A DNA stretch of 64,000 nucleotides, taken from contig NZ_LGQW01000015.1 in the NCBI RefSeq assembly GCF_003116035.1, positions 3,612,969 through 3,676,968 on the forward strand. The letters are read 5' to 3'. A program made the translations under genes and the position numbers. Below, one piece after another: positions 8,955-17,015 of this stretch; the stretch's first letter is position 1; each line of letters opens with the position of its first letter. This stretch comes from Azospirillum sp. TSH64 (GTDB lineage: Bacteria > Pseudomonadota > Alphaproteobacteria > Azospirillales > Azospirillaceae). The notes below the pieces were generated by a model. That model did not search any database. It was not told where the DNA came from and saw only the letters and a list, made by a program, of their open reading frames with translations.

Positions 8955-8979
8955 GGGGGGCGCTCCAAGAGCGTCCCCT
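8955..8979 (+). other. Intercistronic stem-loop after the binding-protein gene
   Basis: GGGGGGCGCTC pairs with GAGCGTCCCCT (11 bp, with G-T wobbles) around a 3-base loop. It has no U-run, so partial attenuation or protection of the binding-protein mRNA from 3' decay is more likely than termination. Confidence 0.45.
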
Positions 8980-9007
8980 CCTTTCTCCTCAGCCGACAGG
9001 CCTTTCC

Positions 9008-10720
9008 ATGACGTCACTTGCGCTCACGCGCGACCGCATCGCGCGCGTGCGGCCGGGGCCGGCGCTGGCCGCGCTGCTGATCGCCGCATTCCTGCTGCTG
9101 TTCCTGGTCGTTCCGGTCGTCCAGGTCATCTTCGTCGCCTTCCAGGACAAGACGACCGGGGCCTTCACCCTGGTGAACTTCGCCGACTTCTTCCAGAACG
9201 ACCTGTTCATGCGGTCGTTCGGGAACTCCTTCTACGTCTCTGCGATGTCGGTGGTGGTGGCGAGCCTGCTGGCGCTGCCGCTGGCTTACCTGACCACGCG
9301 CTTCGAGTTCCGCGGCTCGGTGCTGATCCAGAGCCTGGGCATCATCCCGCTGATCATGCCGCCTTTCATCGGCGCGGTGGCGATGCAGCTGCTGTTCGGG
9401 CGCAACGGCTCGGTCAACCTGCTGCTGCGCGACCATTTCGGCTTCTCGATCCCCTTCATGGAGGGGCTGAACGGCGTCATCTTCGTCCAGAGCATCCATT
9501 ATTTCCCCTTCATCCTGATCAACCTGTCGGCCAGCCTGAAGAACATCGACCGGGCGATGGAGGAATCGGCGCAGAATCTCGGCTGCCACGGCTTCCGCCT
9601 GTTCCGCCGCATCGTCTTCCCGCTTGCGATGCCGGGCTACGTCGCCGGCGCCTCGCTGGTCTTCATCAAGGTGTTCGACGATCTCGGCACGCCGCTCCTG
9701 CTGAACGTCAACGACATGCTGGCGCCGCAGGCCTACCTGCGCATCTCCTCCATCGGCATCGCCGATCCGATGGGCTACGTCATCTCGGTCGTGCTGATCG
9801 CCTGCTCGCTGCTGGCCTTGTGGGTGTCGGCGCTGGCGATGCGCGGCAAGGACTACGCCACCGTGCAGCGTGGCGGCGGCGGTCTCGCCAAGCGGCGCCT
9901 GAAGCCGCTGGAGATGGTGGCGGCCTACGGCATCGTGCTGCTGATCCTGGTGCTGGTGCTGGCGCCGCATGTCGGGCTCGGCCTGTTGTCCTTCGCCACC
10001 ATCTGGTCCTTCAGTCCGCTGCCCGACGCCTTCACGCTGAAGCACTACCACACCGTCTTTTCCGAGAGCGGGCAGTACATCACCAACACGCTGCTCTACG
10101 CCTCGCTGGCGGCACTGCTCGACGTGGTGATCGGCACCGCCATCGCCTATCTGGTCCTGCGCACCAAGCTGCCGGGCCGGCAATGGCTGGACTACATCGC
10201 GATGGCGGCGCTGGCGGTGCCGGGCGTCGTGCTGGGCATCGGCTATCTGCGCAGCTTCTACGGCGTGCCGATGCCCTTCACCGGCCAGCCGCTGTCCAAC
10301 TTCTGGCTGATCCTGGTCTTCGCGCTGGCGATCCGCCGCCTGCCCTACGCGCTGCGCGCCTGCACCGCCGCCTTGCAGCAGGTCAGCTCCTCGCTGGAGG
10401 AGGCGGCCGAGAATCTCGGCGCCACCAAGCTGCGGACGGTCGGGCGCATCGTCGTGCCGCTGATGTCCGGCGGCATCCTGGCCGGCTTCGTCACCAGCTT
10501 CGCCACCGCGGCGGTCGAGCTGTCGGCGACCATCATGCTGGTGCATTCGCAGAGCGACGCGCCGCTGGCCTACGGCCTCTACGTCTACATGCAGTCGGCG
10601 GCCGGCCGCGGTCCGGGGGCGGCGCTCGGCATCTTCGCCGTCATCATCGTCGGGCTCGGCACCTATCTGTCGCACGTCGTCATCGAGCGCGGCCGCCGCG
10701 ACCGCGGCCAGGACCACTGA
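9008..10720 (+). CDS. ABC transporter permease, fused two-domain type
   Basis: 570-residue inner-membrane protein made of two tandem permease halves, as in FbpB/ThiP-type importers. Each half has an EAA loop: EESAQNLGCHGFRLFRRIVFPLAMPG-like near residue 185 and EEAAENLGATKLRTVGRIVVPL-like near residue 465, where the ATPase docks. The first half starts with a strong transmembrane segment (LAALLIAAFLLLFLVVPVVQ). Start ATG 9008 is the only sensible one. It forms the channel for the ligand delivered by the protein encoded at 7565. Confidence 0.9.
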   Translation: MTSLALTRDRIARVRPGPALAALLIAAFLLLFLVVPVVQVIFVAFQDKTTGAFTLVNFADFFQNDLFMRSFGNSFYVSAMSVVVASLLALPLAYLTTRFEFRGSVLIQSLGIIPLIMPPFIGAVAMQLLFGRNGSVNLLLRDHFGFSIPFMEGLNGVIFVQSIHYFPFILINLSASLKNIDRAMEESAQNLGCHGFRLFRRIVFPLAMPGYVAGASLVFIKVFDDLGTPLLLNVNDMLAPQAYLRISSIGIADPMGYVISVVLIACSLLALWVSALAMRGKDYATVQRGGGGLAKRRLKPLEMVAAYGIVLLILVLVLAPHVGLGLLSFATIWSFSPLPDAFTLKHYHTVFSESGQYITNTLLYASLAALLDVVIGTAIAYLVLRTKLPGRQWLDYIAMAALAVPGVVLGIGYLRSFYGVPMPFTGQPLSNFWLILVFALAIRRLPYALRACTAALQQVSSSLEEAAENLGATKLRTVGRIVVPLMSGGILAGFVTSFATAAVELSATIMLVHSQSDAPLAYGLYVYMQSAAGRGPGAALGIFAVIIVGLGTYLSHVVIERGRRDRGQDH

Positions 10721-10734
10721 GGGAAACCATCGTC

Positions 10735-11871
10735 ATGAACCACCAGTTTTCCGACCAACGGTTTTCCCCGGCCGCGCTCGCTGCCCAGATCGAGAGCGTC
10801 GGCGTCGACATCGAGGGCGTCAACCTGTCCTACGGCAGCAACCATGTGCTGAAGGACGTGAACCTCGCTATCAAGCCCGGCGAGTTCTTCGCCTTTCTTG
10901 GGCCCTCCGGCTGCGGCAAGACCACGCTCTTGCGGCTGATCGCCGGCTTCAACACCGCCCAGCGCGGCGAGGTCCGCATCGGCGGGCGCGACATCTCCGG
11001 CCTGCCGCCGCACCGGCGTGACGTCGGTATGGTGTTCCAGAGCTACGCGCTCTGGCCGCACATGACCGTGCGCCGCAACGTCGCCTTCGGGCTGGAGGAG
11101 CGCCGCGTTCCCCGCGCCGAGATCGAGCGGCGGGTGGACGCCGCGCTGGAACTGGTCGGGCTGAAGCATCTGGCCGACCGCCGCCCCTCGCAGCTGTCGG
11201 GCGGCCAGCAGCAGCGCGTGGCACTGGCGCGCACCGTGGTGATCGAGCCGAAGATCCTGCTGCTCGACGAACCGCTGTCCAACCTCGACGCCAAGCTGCG
11301 CGTGCAGATGCGCCAGGAGTTGCTGAGCCTGCAACGCAAGCTCGGCCTGACCACCATCTTCGTCACCCACGACCAGGAGGAGGCCAACACGATCTGCGAC
11401 CGCATCGCGGTGATGGAGGACGGGCGGGTGCAGCAGGTCGGCACCCCGCAGGATCTCTACGACCATCCGGCCAACCTGTTCGTCGCCGGCTTCCTCGGCA
11501 CCGCCAACGTGCTGGACGGCGCGGTGCGGGACGACGGGGCCGGGGGCCGCGCCTTCGTCGGCACCGGCTTCACCCCGGTGGCGCTGCCGGCGGCGGGCGT
11601 TGAGACTGGGGCCGGGGGCAAGCTGATGTTCCGGCCGCAGAACCTCGCCATCCGCGCCGATGGCCAGCCGCCGGCGCCCGGACATGCCCGGCTGACCGGC
11701 ACCGTCCGCCACCGCGAATTCCTCGGCGCGTCGATCCGCTATGCGGTGGATGTCGGCGGGCAGCTGGTTCAGGTGGACGCGCCGCATCAGGCGGGCGATG
11801 CTCTGCTCCCCCCGGATGCCCCGATCATCCTCGACCTCGCGGCCGACAAGGCCCGCTTCCTCCGCCAGTAA
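10735..11871 (+). CDS. ABC transporter ATP-binding protein (with TOBE-type C-terminus)
   Basis: 378 residues from ATG 10735, 14 bp after the permease stop. Walker A GPSGCGKT (about 56-63), Q loop VFQSYALWPH, signature LSGGQQQR, Walker B LLLDEPLSNLDAK and H loop FVTHDQEEA are all intact. The last 100 residues (FRPQNLAIRAD and following) form the TOBE-type regulatory fold typical of iron, polyamine and phosphonate importers. The first 25 residues before VNLSYGS are a non-conserved extension. Confidence 0.9.
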   Translation: MNHQFSDQRFSPAALAAQIESVGVDIEGVNLSYGSNHVLKDVNLAIKPGEFFAFLGPSGCGKTTLLRLIAGFNTAQRGEVRIGGRDISGLPPHRRDVGMVFQSYALWPHMTVRRNVAFGLEERRVPRAEIERRVDAALELVGLKHLADRRPSQLSGGQQQRVALARTVVIEPKILLLDEPLSNLDAKLRVQMRQELLSLQRKLGLTTIFVTHDQEEANTICDRIAVMEDGRVQQVGTPQDLYDHPANLFVAGFLGTANVLDGAVRDDGAGGRAFVGTGFTPVALPAAGVETGAGGKLMFRPQNLAIRADGQPPAPGHARLTGTVRHREFLGASIRYAVDVGGQLVQVDAPHQAGDALLPPDAPIILDLAADKARFLRQ

Positions 11872-11883
11872 GGTGCCGCAACC

Positions 11884-12567
11884 GTGACCGATACCGTGAA
11901 CCGCCCCACCATCCGCGCCGTCGCCTTCGACCTCGACGGCACGCTGGTGGACAGCGTGGCCGACCTGATGCATGCCTCCAACGCCCTGCTGGCCGAGCTG
12001 GGGCGCCCGCCGGTCGATCTGGCGGCGGTGCGCTCCTTCGTCGGCGACGGAGCGCCCAAGCTGGTCGAGCGCGTGCTGGCCGCCACCGGCGGGGTTCCGG
12101 CTGCGGACGAGACCGCCCGCTGCGTCAAGCGCTTCCTGGCGATCTACGAGGCCGACCCCAGCGCCCACAGCACGCTCTACCCCGGCGTCGCCGAAACGCT
12201 GGGCCGGCTGGCGGAGGCCGGGCTGCGGCTCGGCGTCTGCACCAACAAGCCGATGGCGGCGACCCTGCGGCTGCTCGACGATCTGAGCATCGCCGGCCGC
12301 TTCGCCGCGGTGGTCGGCGGCGACAGCTACCCGACCCGCAAGCCGTCGCCGGAGCCGGTGCTGGGGCTGCTGGAGCGGCTGGAGGTCACGCCGGCGGAGA
12401 CCGTCTTCGTCGGCGACAACGAGCATGACGTGGCGGCCGCCCGCGCCGCCGGGGTGGCGCGGGTGCTGGTGGTGCCCTACGGCTACGCCCGCGTCCCGCT
12501 CGACGGCCTGCCGCATGACGGCATCCTCGGCGGCTTCGCCGATCTGGCGGAGCGGCTGTCATGCTGA
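11884..12567 (+). CDS. HAD-superfamily phosphatase (phosphoglycolate phosphatase-like)
   Basis: 227 residues from GTG 11884, 12 bp after the ATPase gene. Motif I FDLDGTLVDS contains the nucleophile Asp; motif III lysine is in RKPSPEP; motif IV is GDNEHDVAAA. Size and cap domain match Gph-type phosphatases. Its place in an importer operon suggests that it dephosphorylates the imported compound or a product of it. The specific substrate is unknown; Gph similarity by itself does not prove phosphoglycolate. Confidence 0.82.
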   Translation: MTDTVNRPTIRAVAFDLDGTLVDSVADLMHASNALLAELGRPPVDLAAVRSFVGDGAPKLVERVLAATGGVPAADETARCVKRFLAIYEADPSAHSTLYPGVAETLGRLAEAGLRLGVCTNKPMAATLRLLDDLSIAGRFAAVVGGDSYPTRKPSPEPVLGLLERLEVTPAETVFVGDNEHDVAAARAAGVARVLVVPYGYARVPLDGLPHDGILGGFADLAERLSC

Positions 12568-13088
12568 GGTCGGTGATCTTCTGCCGGCACGGCGAGACGG
12601 AGAGCAACCTCGGCGGCTGGCTCGCCGGCTCGAAGGACGTGGCGCTGACCGAGCGGGGCCGGGCGCAGGCGCGGGAGGCCGCCGCGAGCCTGCGCGCCGG
12701 AGGACAGTCGGTGGCTGCGGTCCACAGCAGCCCGCAGCGCCGTGCGCTGGAGACGGCGGGCATCCTGGCGGAGGCGCTGGGCGTTCCGGTGATTCCCGTG
12801 GCCGGGCTGGAGGAGCGGCGCTGGGGCGATCTCGAAGGCGGCGCCATCCCGGCCGACCTGCTGCGGGAGGAGGTGCCGAACGGCGAAAGCCTGACCGGCT
12901 TCCGCGCCCGCGTCACCGCGGCGCTCGACGGGCTGCCGGTGCCCGGCGACGGCGGCCCGCTGCTGATCGTCGCCCATGCCGGCACCTGGCCGGTGCTCTG
13001 CCGCTGGATGGGTGTCGAGTCCGACCTGCTGTGGCCGCCCAACGCATCGCCCGTCACCCTGACGCGGGAAGGGGTGGCGGCCCTGTGA
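12561..13088 (+). CDS. Histidine phosphatase (phosphoglycerate mutase-like)
   Basis: 175 residues, overlapping the HAD gene by 7 bp. The catalytic RHGETESN motif lies at residues 9-16, and the second histidine is in VAHAGTW. Family members remove phosphate from small sugars and acids or act as cofactor-dependent mutases; the short length favours a phosphatase. As the second phosphatase in an importer operon it strengthens the idea that the transported ligand is a phosphorylated organic compound. Confidence 0.8.
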   Translation: MLRSVIFCRHGETESNLGGWLAGSKDVALTERGRAQAREAAASLRAGGQSVAAVHSSPQRRALETAGILAEALGVPVIPVAGLEERRWGDLEGGAIPADLLREEVPNGESLTGFRARVTAALDGLPVPGDGGPLLIVAHAGTWPVLCRWMGVESDLLWPPNASPVTLTREGVAAL

Positions 13089-13223
13089 GCGACCGTGTGA
13101 GCGGCCCTGTGAGCGGATGCCGGGCAAAACAGGAGTCGCCAAGCAATCCGTCCTTGTCATAGTATGGACGCACATATCTGTCCGACGTCACGCCAGGGGG
13201 CCGCAGCTGGGTTTCAGCGGGTC

Positions 13224-13294
13224 CCGACGTGACGGAGCGGGCCGGAGCAATGGCGCTCCAATCCGGGCCGACCGCCCTGATTGGGGCTTTTTTT
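13224..13294 (+). promoter_or_regulatory. ANTAR-type antitermination leader L1 (before amiC)
   Basis: A hairpin GGAGC[AATGGC]GCTCC (13244-13259) has a six-base loop with A1 and G4, the hallmark of ANTAR-protein targets. Its 3' arm is also the base of a long terminator: 13255-13268 pairs with 13274-13287 (one mismatch, one G-T) and is followed by T7 (13288-13294). The two structures exclude each other. A possible first hairpin CCG[ACGTGA]CGG is at 13224-13235 (loop lacks G4). The AmiR homologue encoded at 14566 is the expected ligand-controlled partner. Confidence 0.7.
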
Positions 13295-13373
13295 GTTTTA
13301 TTTTCAACCGGATGATGGCCGGTTGGCCTGGGTGTGGATTACGGCTGCGAGTTCGACGAAGAGGTGGATGCAG

Positions 13374-14543
13374 ATGGAGTGTACCCCCAAGAGCGGTGAA
13401 CCATGGCGGGTCGGCGTGCTGTTCTCGCAGACCGGGGTCACGGCGGGAATCGAACGCACCCAGCTCCAGGGCACGCTGATGGCGATCGAGGAGATCAATG
13501 CCGGCGGCGGGGTCAACGGCCGGGAGATCCTGCCCATCGTCGAGGATCCGCGGTCCGACCCGGCGCTGTTCGCGGCACTCGCCGAGCGGCTGATGACCGA
13601 GGAGCGGGTCGGCGTCCTGTTCGGCTGCTACATGTCGAGCACGCGCAAGGCGATCCTGCCGGTGGTGGAGCGGCGCAACGGGTTGCTGCTCTATTCGACC
13701 CTCTATGAGGGGTTCGAGTGCTCGCGCAATGTCATCTACACCGGCGCCGCCCCCAACCAGAATGGCCGGCAGCTGGCCGACTATCTGACGCGGGAGTATG
13801 GCAGCCGCGTCTACATGGTGGGATCGGACTACATCTATCCCTATGAATCCAGCCGGATCATGCGGGATCTGGTGCTCCAGCGGTCGGGAAAGATCCTGGC
13901 GGAGAAATATCTGCCGCTGAACGCGACGCAGAAGGCATTCGCCCCGGTCATCCGCGACATCCGGCGCAAGGAGCCGGACTTCATCTTCTCCACGGTGGTC
14001 GGCGCCGCCACCGCCCATCTCTACCACGCCTATGCCGAGGCCGGGTTCGACCCGGCGCGGATGCCGATTGCCAGCCTGACCACCAGCGAGGCGGAAATCA
14101 GCGACATCGGCGTCGCCGCCTCGCGCGGGCATGTCACCGCCGCCCCCTATTTCGATTCCATCGACAGCGAGGCCAACCGCCGCTTCGTCGCCCGCTACCG
14201 CGAGCGGTTCGGGGAGCATGAGCGGACCAACGCGTCGTGCGAGGCCGCCTATTTCCAGGTCCATCTGTTCGCCCAGGCCCTGCGCATCGCCAACTGCATG
14301 GACACCGACCGGCTGCGCGACGCCATCTTCGGGCAGGAATTCGATGCGCCGCAGGGGCGGGTGCGGATCGATCCCGACAACAACCACACCTATCTGTGGC
14401 CGCGCGTCGGCCGGGTCGATGCGGATGGCCGGTTCGAGATCGTCGCGGAGTCGCCGGTGGCGATGAAGCCCGATCCGTATCTGGTGGATCACAACGCTGC
14501 CGGCGATGCGGACATCCGCTGGCGGCGGCAGGCCACGGTCTGA
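13374..14543 (+). CDS. amiC: AmiC-like amide-sensing negative regulator
   Basis: About 389 residues of the type I periplasmic-binding fold, without a signal peptide, thus cytoplasmic. The stretch beginning WRVGVLFSQTGVT and the blocks SDYIYPYES, IFSTVVG and ASLTTSEAE resemble Pseudomonas AmiC, which binds amides and sequesters AmiR. It is also a paralogue of the transporter binding protein at 15713. ATG 13374 has GAAGAGGTGG 6-16 bases upstream; ATG 13368 is an alternative, and the long upstream frame from 13281 begins within the terminator hairpin and is rejected. Followed by amiR after 22 bp, so both are likely one transcript controlled by leader L1. Confidence 0.85.
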   Translation: MECTPKSGEPWRVGVLFSQTGVTAGIERTQLQGTLMAIEEINAGGGVNGREILPIVEDPRSDPALFAALAERLMTEERVGVLFGCYMSSTRKAILPVVERRNGLLLYSTLYEGFECSRNVIYTGAAPNQNGRQLADYLTREYGSRVYMVGSDYIYPYESSRIMRDLVLQRSGKILAEKYLPLNATQKAFAPVIRDIRRKEPDFIFSTVVGAATAHLYHAYAEAGFDPARMPIASLTTSEAEISDIGVAASRGHVTAAPYFDSIDSEANRRFVARYRERFGEHERTNASCEAAYFQVHLFAQALRIANCMDTDRLRDAIFGQEFDAPQGRVRIDPDNNHTYLWPRVGRVDADGRFEIVAESPVAMKPDPYLVDHNAAGDADIRWRRQATV

Positions 14544-14565
14544 CCGCAAACGGGGCGAACGCCGC

Positions 14566-15171
14566 ATGTCGATCAACCTGCTCCGCGACATCCGTTCCTT
14601 TCGCGTGGTGGTCATCCACCCGCAGGACGCCGAGGCGGAGGAGCTGCTGCGCCAGCTCCACCGCATCGGCTGCCAGGCCCGGTCCGAATGGCCGCCGCCC
14701 AAGGACCGCCCCAGCGGCGTCGACCTGATCTTCCTCGACATGACCCAACTGCTGTCGGGGCAGGGACGGCTGTCCTGGTCCAGCGCCGACGACGGGCCGC
14801 CCATCGTCGCCGTGCTGGATTACGAAAGCCCGACCGTGCTGAAGGCCCTGGTCGATTACGGGGTGCGCGGATTCGTCAGCAAGCCGATCCGCGCCTTCGG
14901 CCTGCTGACCACCATGTTCATGGCCCACCGTGCCGCGGAGGGCGAGCGCGGCATGCGCAAGCGCCTGCACAAGGTCGAGCAGCGGCTGGACGGCATCAAG
15001 AAGGTCAGCAAGGCCAAGGCGATCCTGATCGAGCAGCGCCGCATCACCGAGGAGGAGGCCTATCGCTTCATCCGCGAGCGCGCCATGGCCCGGCGGACGA
15101 CCATCGAGGCGGTCGCCGCCGCCATCATCGACGCCAGCGAAATGCTCATGGCAGAAAATCCGAGCCGCTGA
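14566..15171 (+). CDS. amiR: AmiR-like transcription antiterminator with ANTAR domain
   Basis: 201 residues, close to Pseudomonas AmiR (196). The N-terminal 125 residues form a receiver-like pseudo-domain (FRVVVIHPQDAEAEELLRQL) without the full acidic pocket, so control is by AmiC binding rather than phosphorylation. A coiled coil (KRLHKVEQRLDGIKKV) leads into the C-terminal ANTAR domain (AKAILIEQRRITEEEAYRFIRERAM), which binds dual hexaloop RNA hairpins. Three matching leaders lie nearby (13224, 15242, 15575). Start ATG 14566 is preferred over the in-frame 14506, which overlaps amiC. Confidence 0.85.
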   Translation: MSINLLRDIRSFRVVVIHPQDAEAEELLRQLHRIGCQARSEWPPPKDRPSGVDLIFLDMTQLLSGQGRLSWSSADDGPPIVAVLDYESPTVLKALVDYGVRGFVSKPIRAFGLLTTMFMAHRAAEGERGMRKRLHKVEQRLDGIKKVSKAKAILIEQRRITEEEAYRFIRERAMARRTTIEAVAAAIIDASEMLMAENPSR

Positions 15172-15241
15172 CCATTTTTGATGTTGACGGTGAGGCGGAG
15201 CACTGTGCATCTTACTAAGCAAGTGAAGCAAATCGCCCGCG

Positions 15242-15316
15242 TCCGCCAATGATGTCGGATCGACGGGCAGGCGATGAAGCCCCTGAAGGTGTCACAGCCT
15301 TGCCGGGGCTTTTTTT
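15242..15316 (+). promoter_or_regulatory. ANTAR-type antitermination leader L2 (after amiR)
   Basis: Hairpin P1 TCCGCC[AATGAT]GTCGGA (15242-15259, one C-U mismatch) and hairpin P2 GGC[GATGAA]GCC (15270-15281), loops 25 bases apart. The 3' arm of P2 overlaps the terminator arm AGCCCC (15278-15283), which pairs with GGGGCT (15305-15310) and is followed by T7 to 15316. Architecture matches dual-hexaloop ANTAR targets; loop P2 begins with G, not A. Confidence 0.65.
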
Positions 15317-15347
15317 GTGCTTGAACCTGACGTACCGACGCTCACTC

Positions 15348-15363
15348 CGGCACCACAGATGCG
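15348..15363 (+). promoter_or_regulatory. Candidate sigma-54 promoter between leaders L2 and L3
   Basis: CGGCAC-CACAG-ATGCG has GG (15349-15350) and GC (15361-15362) 10 bases apart, with one mismatch in each half. It lies downstream of terminator L2 and upstream of leader L3, where a promoter for the transporter operon would be useful. No clear NtrC site is visible near it. Apart from this and the two leaders, the 541-base gap 15172-15712 shows nothing else I can support. Confidence 0.3.
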
Positions 15364-15574
15364 AGGGACGCCGATGGATGGGTTTGTGCAGGGATAAGTT
15401 CGACTGTTCAGTCTTTGCGGATTGACGCGGCGATCAGCTTGTCGCGCAACGGCTTCTTTTGCCCGGCGCCTCATTCATTGGATGTCGGCAAGAACAATAC
15501 TGCATGATCGACGCCACCATTCGTTGAGTATTTTAAAATCAGCTGACACGACTTGAGACCGCACCAGGCACACC

Positions 15575-15650
15575 CCCGCCGATGACGCCGGGAGATCGTG
15601 CCGAGGCAATGAAGCCCCAGCAGGCCGCCGGCCTGGGTGGGGCTTTTTTT
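15575..15650 (+). promoter_or_regulatory. ANTAR-type antitermination leader L3 (before the transporter operon)
   Basis: Hairpin P1 CCCGCC[GATGAC]GCCGGG (15575-15592, one mismatch next to the loop, as in L2) and hairpin P2 GGC[AATGAA]GCC (15605-15616). The 3' arm of P2 is part of the terminator: AGCCCC (15613-15618) pairs with GGGGCT (15639-15644), with inner stem CAGGCC/GGCCTG, then T7 to 15650. Located 63 bp before the binding-protein start at 15713. Confidence 0.7.
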
Positions 15651-15712
15651 GTGCGCTCTCCTGTCCGTGCCGAAGAACTGCCCAAAACAGGCAAACGAGG
15701 AGGAAGCGCGTC

Positions 15713-16960
15713 ATGACCTTCACACGGCGTAATTTTCTGAAATCGACGGCCGTCGCCGGGGTGGCCGGATCGGTCGGCTTCCCGCACATCTGGATCAAGG
15801 ACAGCGGCGCCGCCTGGGCGGCGAACGGCGAGATCAAGGTCGGCGTCCTCTTCTCGCTGACCGGCACCACCGCGGTCGTCGAGAAGTCGATGCACAACGC
15901 CACCATGATGGCCATCGACGAGATCAACGCCGCCGGCGGCATCAACGGGATGAAGCTGACCGCAATCGTCGAGGATCCGGCCTCCGACCCCGCCACCTTC
16001 GCCGACAAGTCCAACAAGCTGGTGCTGAACGACAAATGCGTCAGCGTCTTCGGCTCCTACACCTCCGCCTCGCGCAAGGCGGTGCTGCCGGTCTTCGAGA
16101 AGCGCAAGAACCTCTACTGGTATCCGACGCTCTACGAAGGCCGCGAGTGCTCGAAGAACGTCATGTACACCGGGGCGGTGCCCAACCAGCAGCAGAAGGA
16201 GTTCATTCCCTGGCTGGTCAAGACGTTCGGCAAGAAATTCTACCTGATCGGCTCCAACTACATCTATCCCAAGGAAGAGAACAACGTCTGCAAGATCCTG
16301 CTGAAGGAGCTGGGCGGCGAGGTGGTCGGCGAGGAGTATGTGCCGCTCGGCCATTCGGAGTTCGGCTCGGTGCTGAACAAGTTCCGCGAGACCAAGCCGG
16401 ACGTGATCTTCTCCACCGTGGTCGGCGACAGCGTGATCGCGCTGCACAAGCAGTACAAGGCGGCGGGGTTCAGCCCGGACAAGATGCCGATGGCGAGCCT
16501 GACCACGTCGGAGGTGGAGATCGCGGCGATGGGCGGCGAGTATGCCGCCGGCCACTTCACCTCCGCCCCCTACTTCATGGGCCACCAGTCCAAGGAGAAC
16601 GAGGTCTTCGTCGAGAATTACCGGAAGCGCTTCGGCAAGGAGTCGGTGACGCACTTCGTGTCGGAGGCGGCCTATTTCCAGATGCACCTGTTCCGCAAGG
16701 CGGTGGAGAAGATCGGCAAGGGCGACATCACCCCCATCGCCGTCCGCGACGCCACCGCCGGGCTGGAGATCATGGCGCCGCAGGGCAAGGTGAAGGTCGA
16801 TGGCGACAACCTGCATTGCTACCTGTGGCCGAAGATCGGCCAGGCCCAGGCCGACGGCCAGTTCAAGGTCATCCAGCAATCGTCGGACTGGGTGAAGCCG
16901 GAACCCTACTGGGCCTATCCGGGCCAGAGCTGCACCAAGGACGGCCTGAAGGGTGCGTGA
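15713..16960 (+). CDS. Urea/short-chain amide-type ABC transporter binding protein, Tat-exported
   Basis: 415 residues. The N-terminus TFTRRNFLKS is a twin-arginine signal, so the protein is exported folded. The rest is a type I binding fold of the UrtA/FmdD group (NGEIKVGVLFSLTGTTAVVEKS; SNYIYPKEENN; IFSTVVGDS). It is paralogous to AmiC encoded just upstream, the same fold serving once as cytoplasmic sensor and once as transport receptor. A very strong ribosome binding site (GAGGAGGAAG) precedes ATG 15713. Downstream amidase suggests amides as ligands; urea is an alternative. Confidence 0.85.
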   Translation: MTFTRRNFLKSTAVAGVAGSVGFPHIWIKDSGAAWAANGEIKVGVLFSLTGTTAVVEKSMHNATMMAIDEINAAGGINGMKLTAIVEDPASDPATFADKSNKLVLNDKCVSVFGSYTSASRKAVLPVFEKRKNLYWYPTLYEGRECSKNVMYTGAVPNQQQKEFIPWLVKTFGKKFYLIGSNYIYPKEENNVCKILLKELGGEVVGEEYVPLGHSEFGSVLNKFRETKPDVIFSTVVGDSVIALHKQYKAAGFSPDKMPMASLTTSEVEIAAMGGEYAAGHFTSAPYFMGHQSKENEVFVENYRKRFGKESVTHFVSEAAYFQMHLFRKAVEKIGKGDITPIAVRDATAGLEIMAPQGKVKVDGDNLHCYLWPKIGQAQADGQFKVIQQSSDWVKPEPYWAYPGQSCTKDGLKGA

Positions 16961-16974
16961 GCAATGAACGGCCA

Positions 16975-17002
16975 GGGGAGGGCGTCGCCCGACGCTCTCC
17001 CC
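16975..17002 (+). other. Intercistronic stem-loop after the amide-binding protein gene
   Basis: GGGGAGGGCGTC pairs with GACGCTCTCCCC (12 bp, one G-T) around a 4-base loop. No U-run follows. As in many ABC operons, it may stabilise the binding-protein message and lower permease expression. Confidence 0.45.
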
Positions 17003-17015
17003 GTCGGAGGGGCTT

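Noticed and set aside
13089..13223. Sigma-54 or sigma-70 promoter before leader L1
   Set aside because: TTGTCA at 13154 has no matching -10 at proper spacing and no GG-N10-GC pair fits; no promoter can be supported.
13281..13373. Upstream extension of amiC starting at TTG 13281
   Set aside because: The codon lies inside the terminator hairpin of leader L1, has no ribosome binding site, and the added residues do not resemble AmiC.
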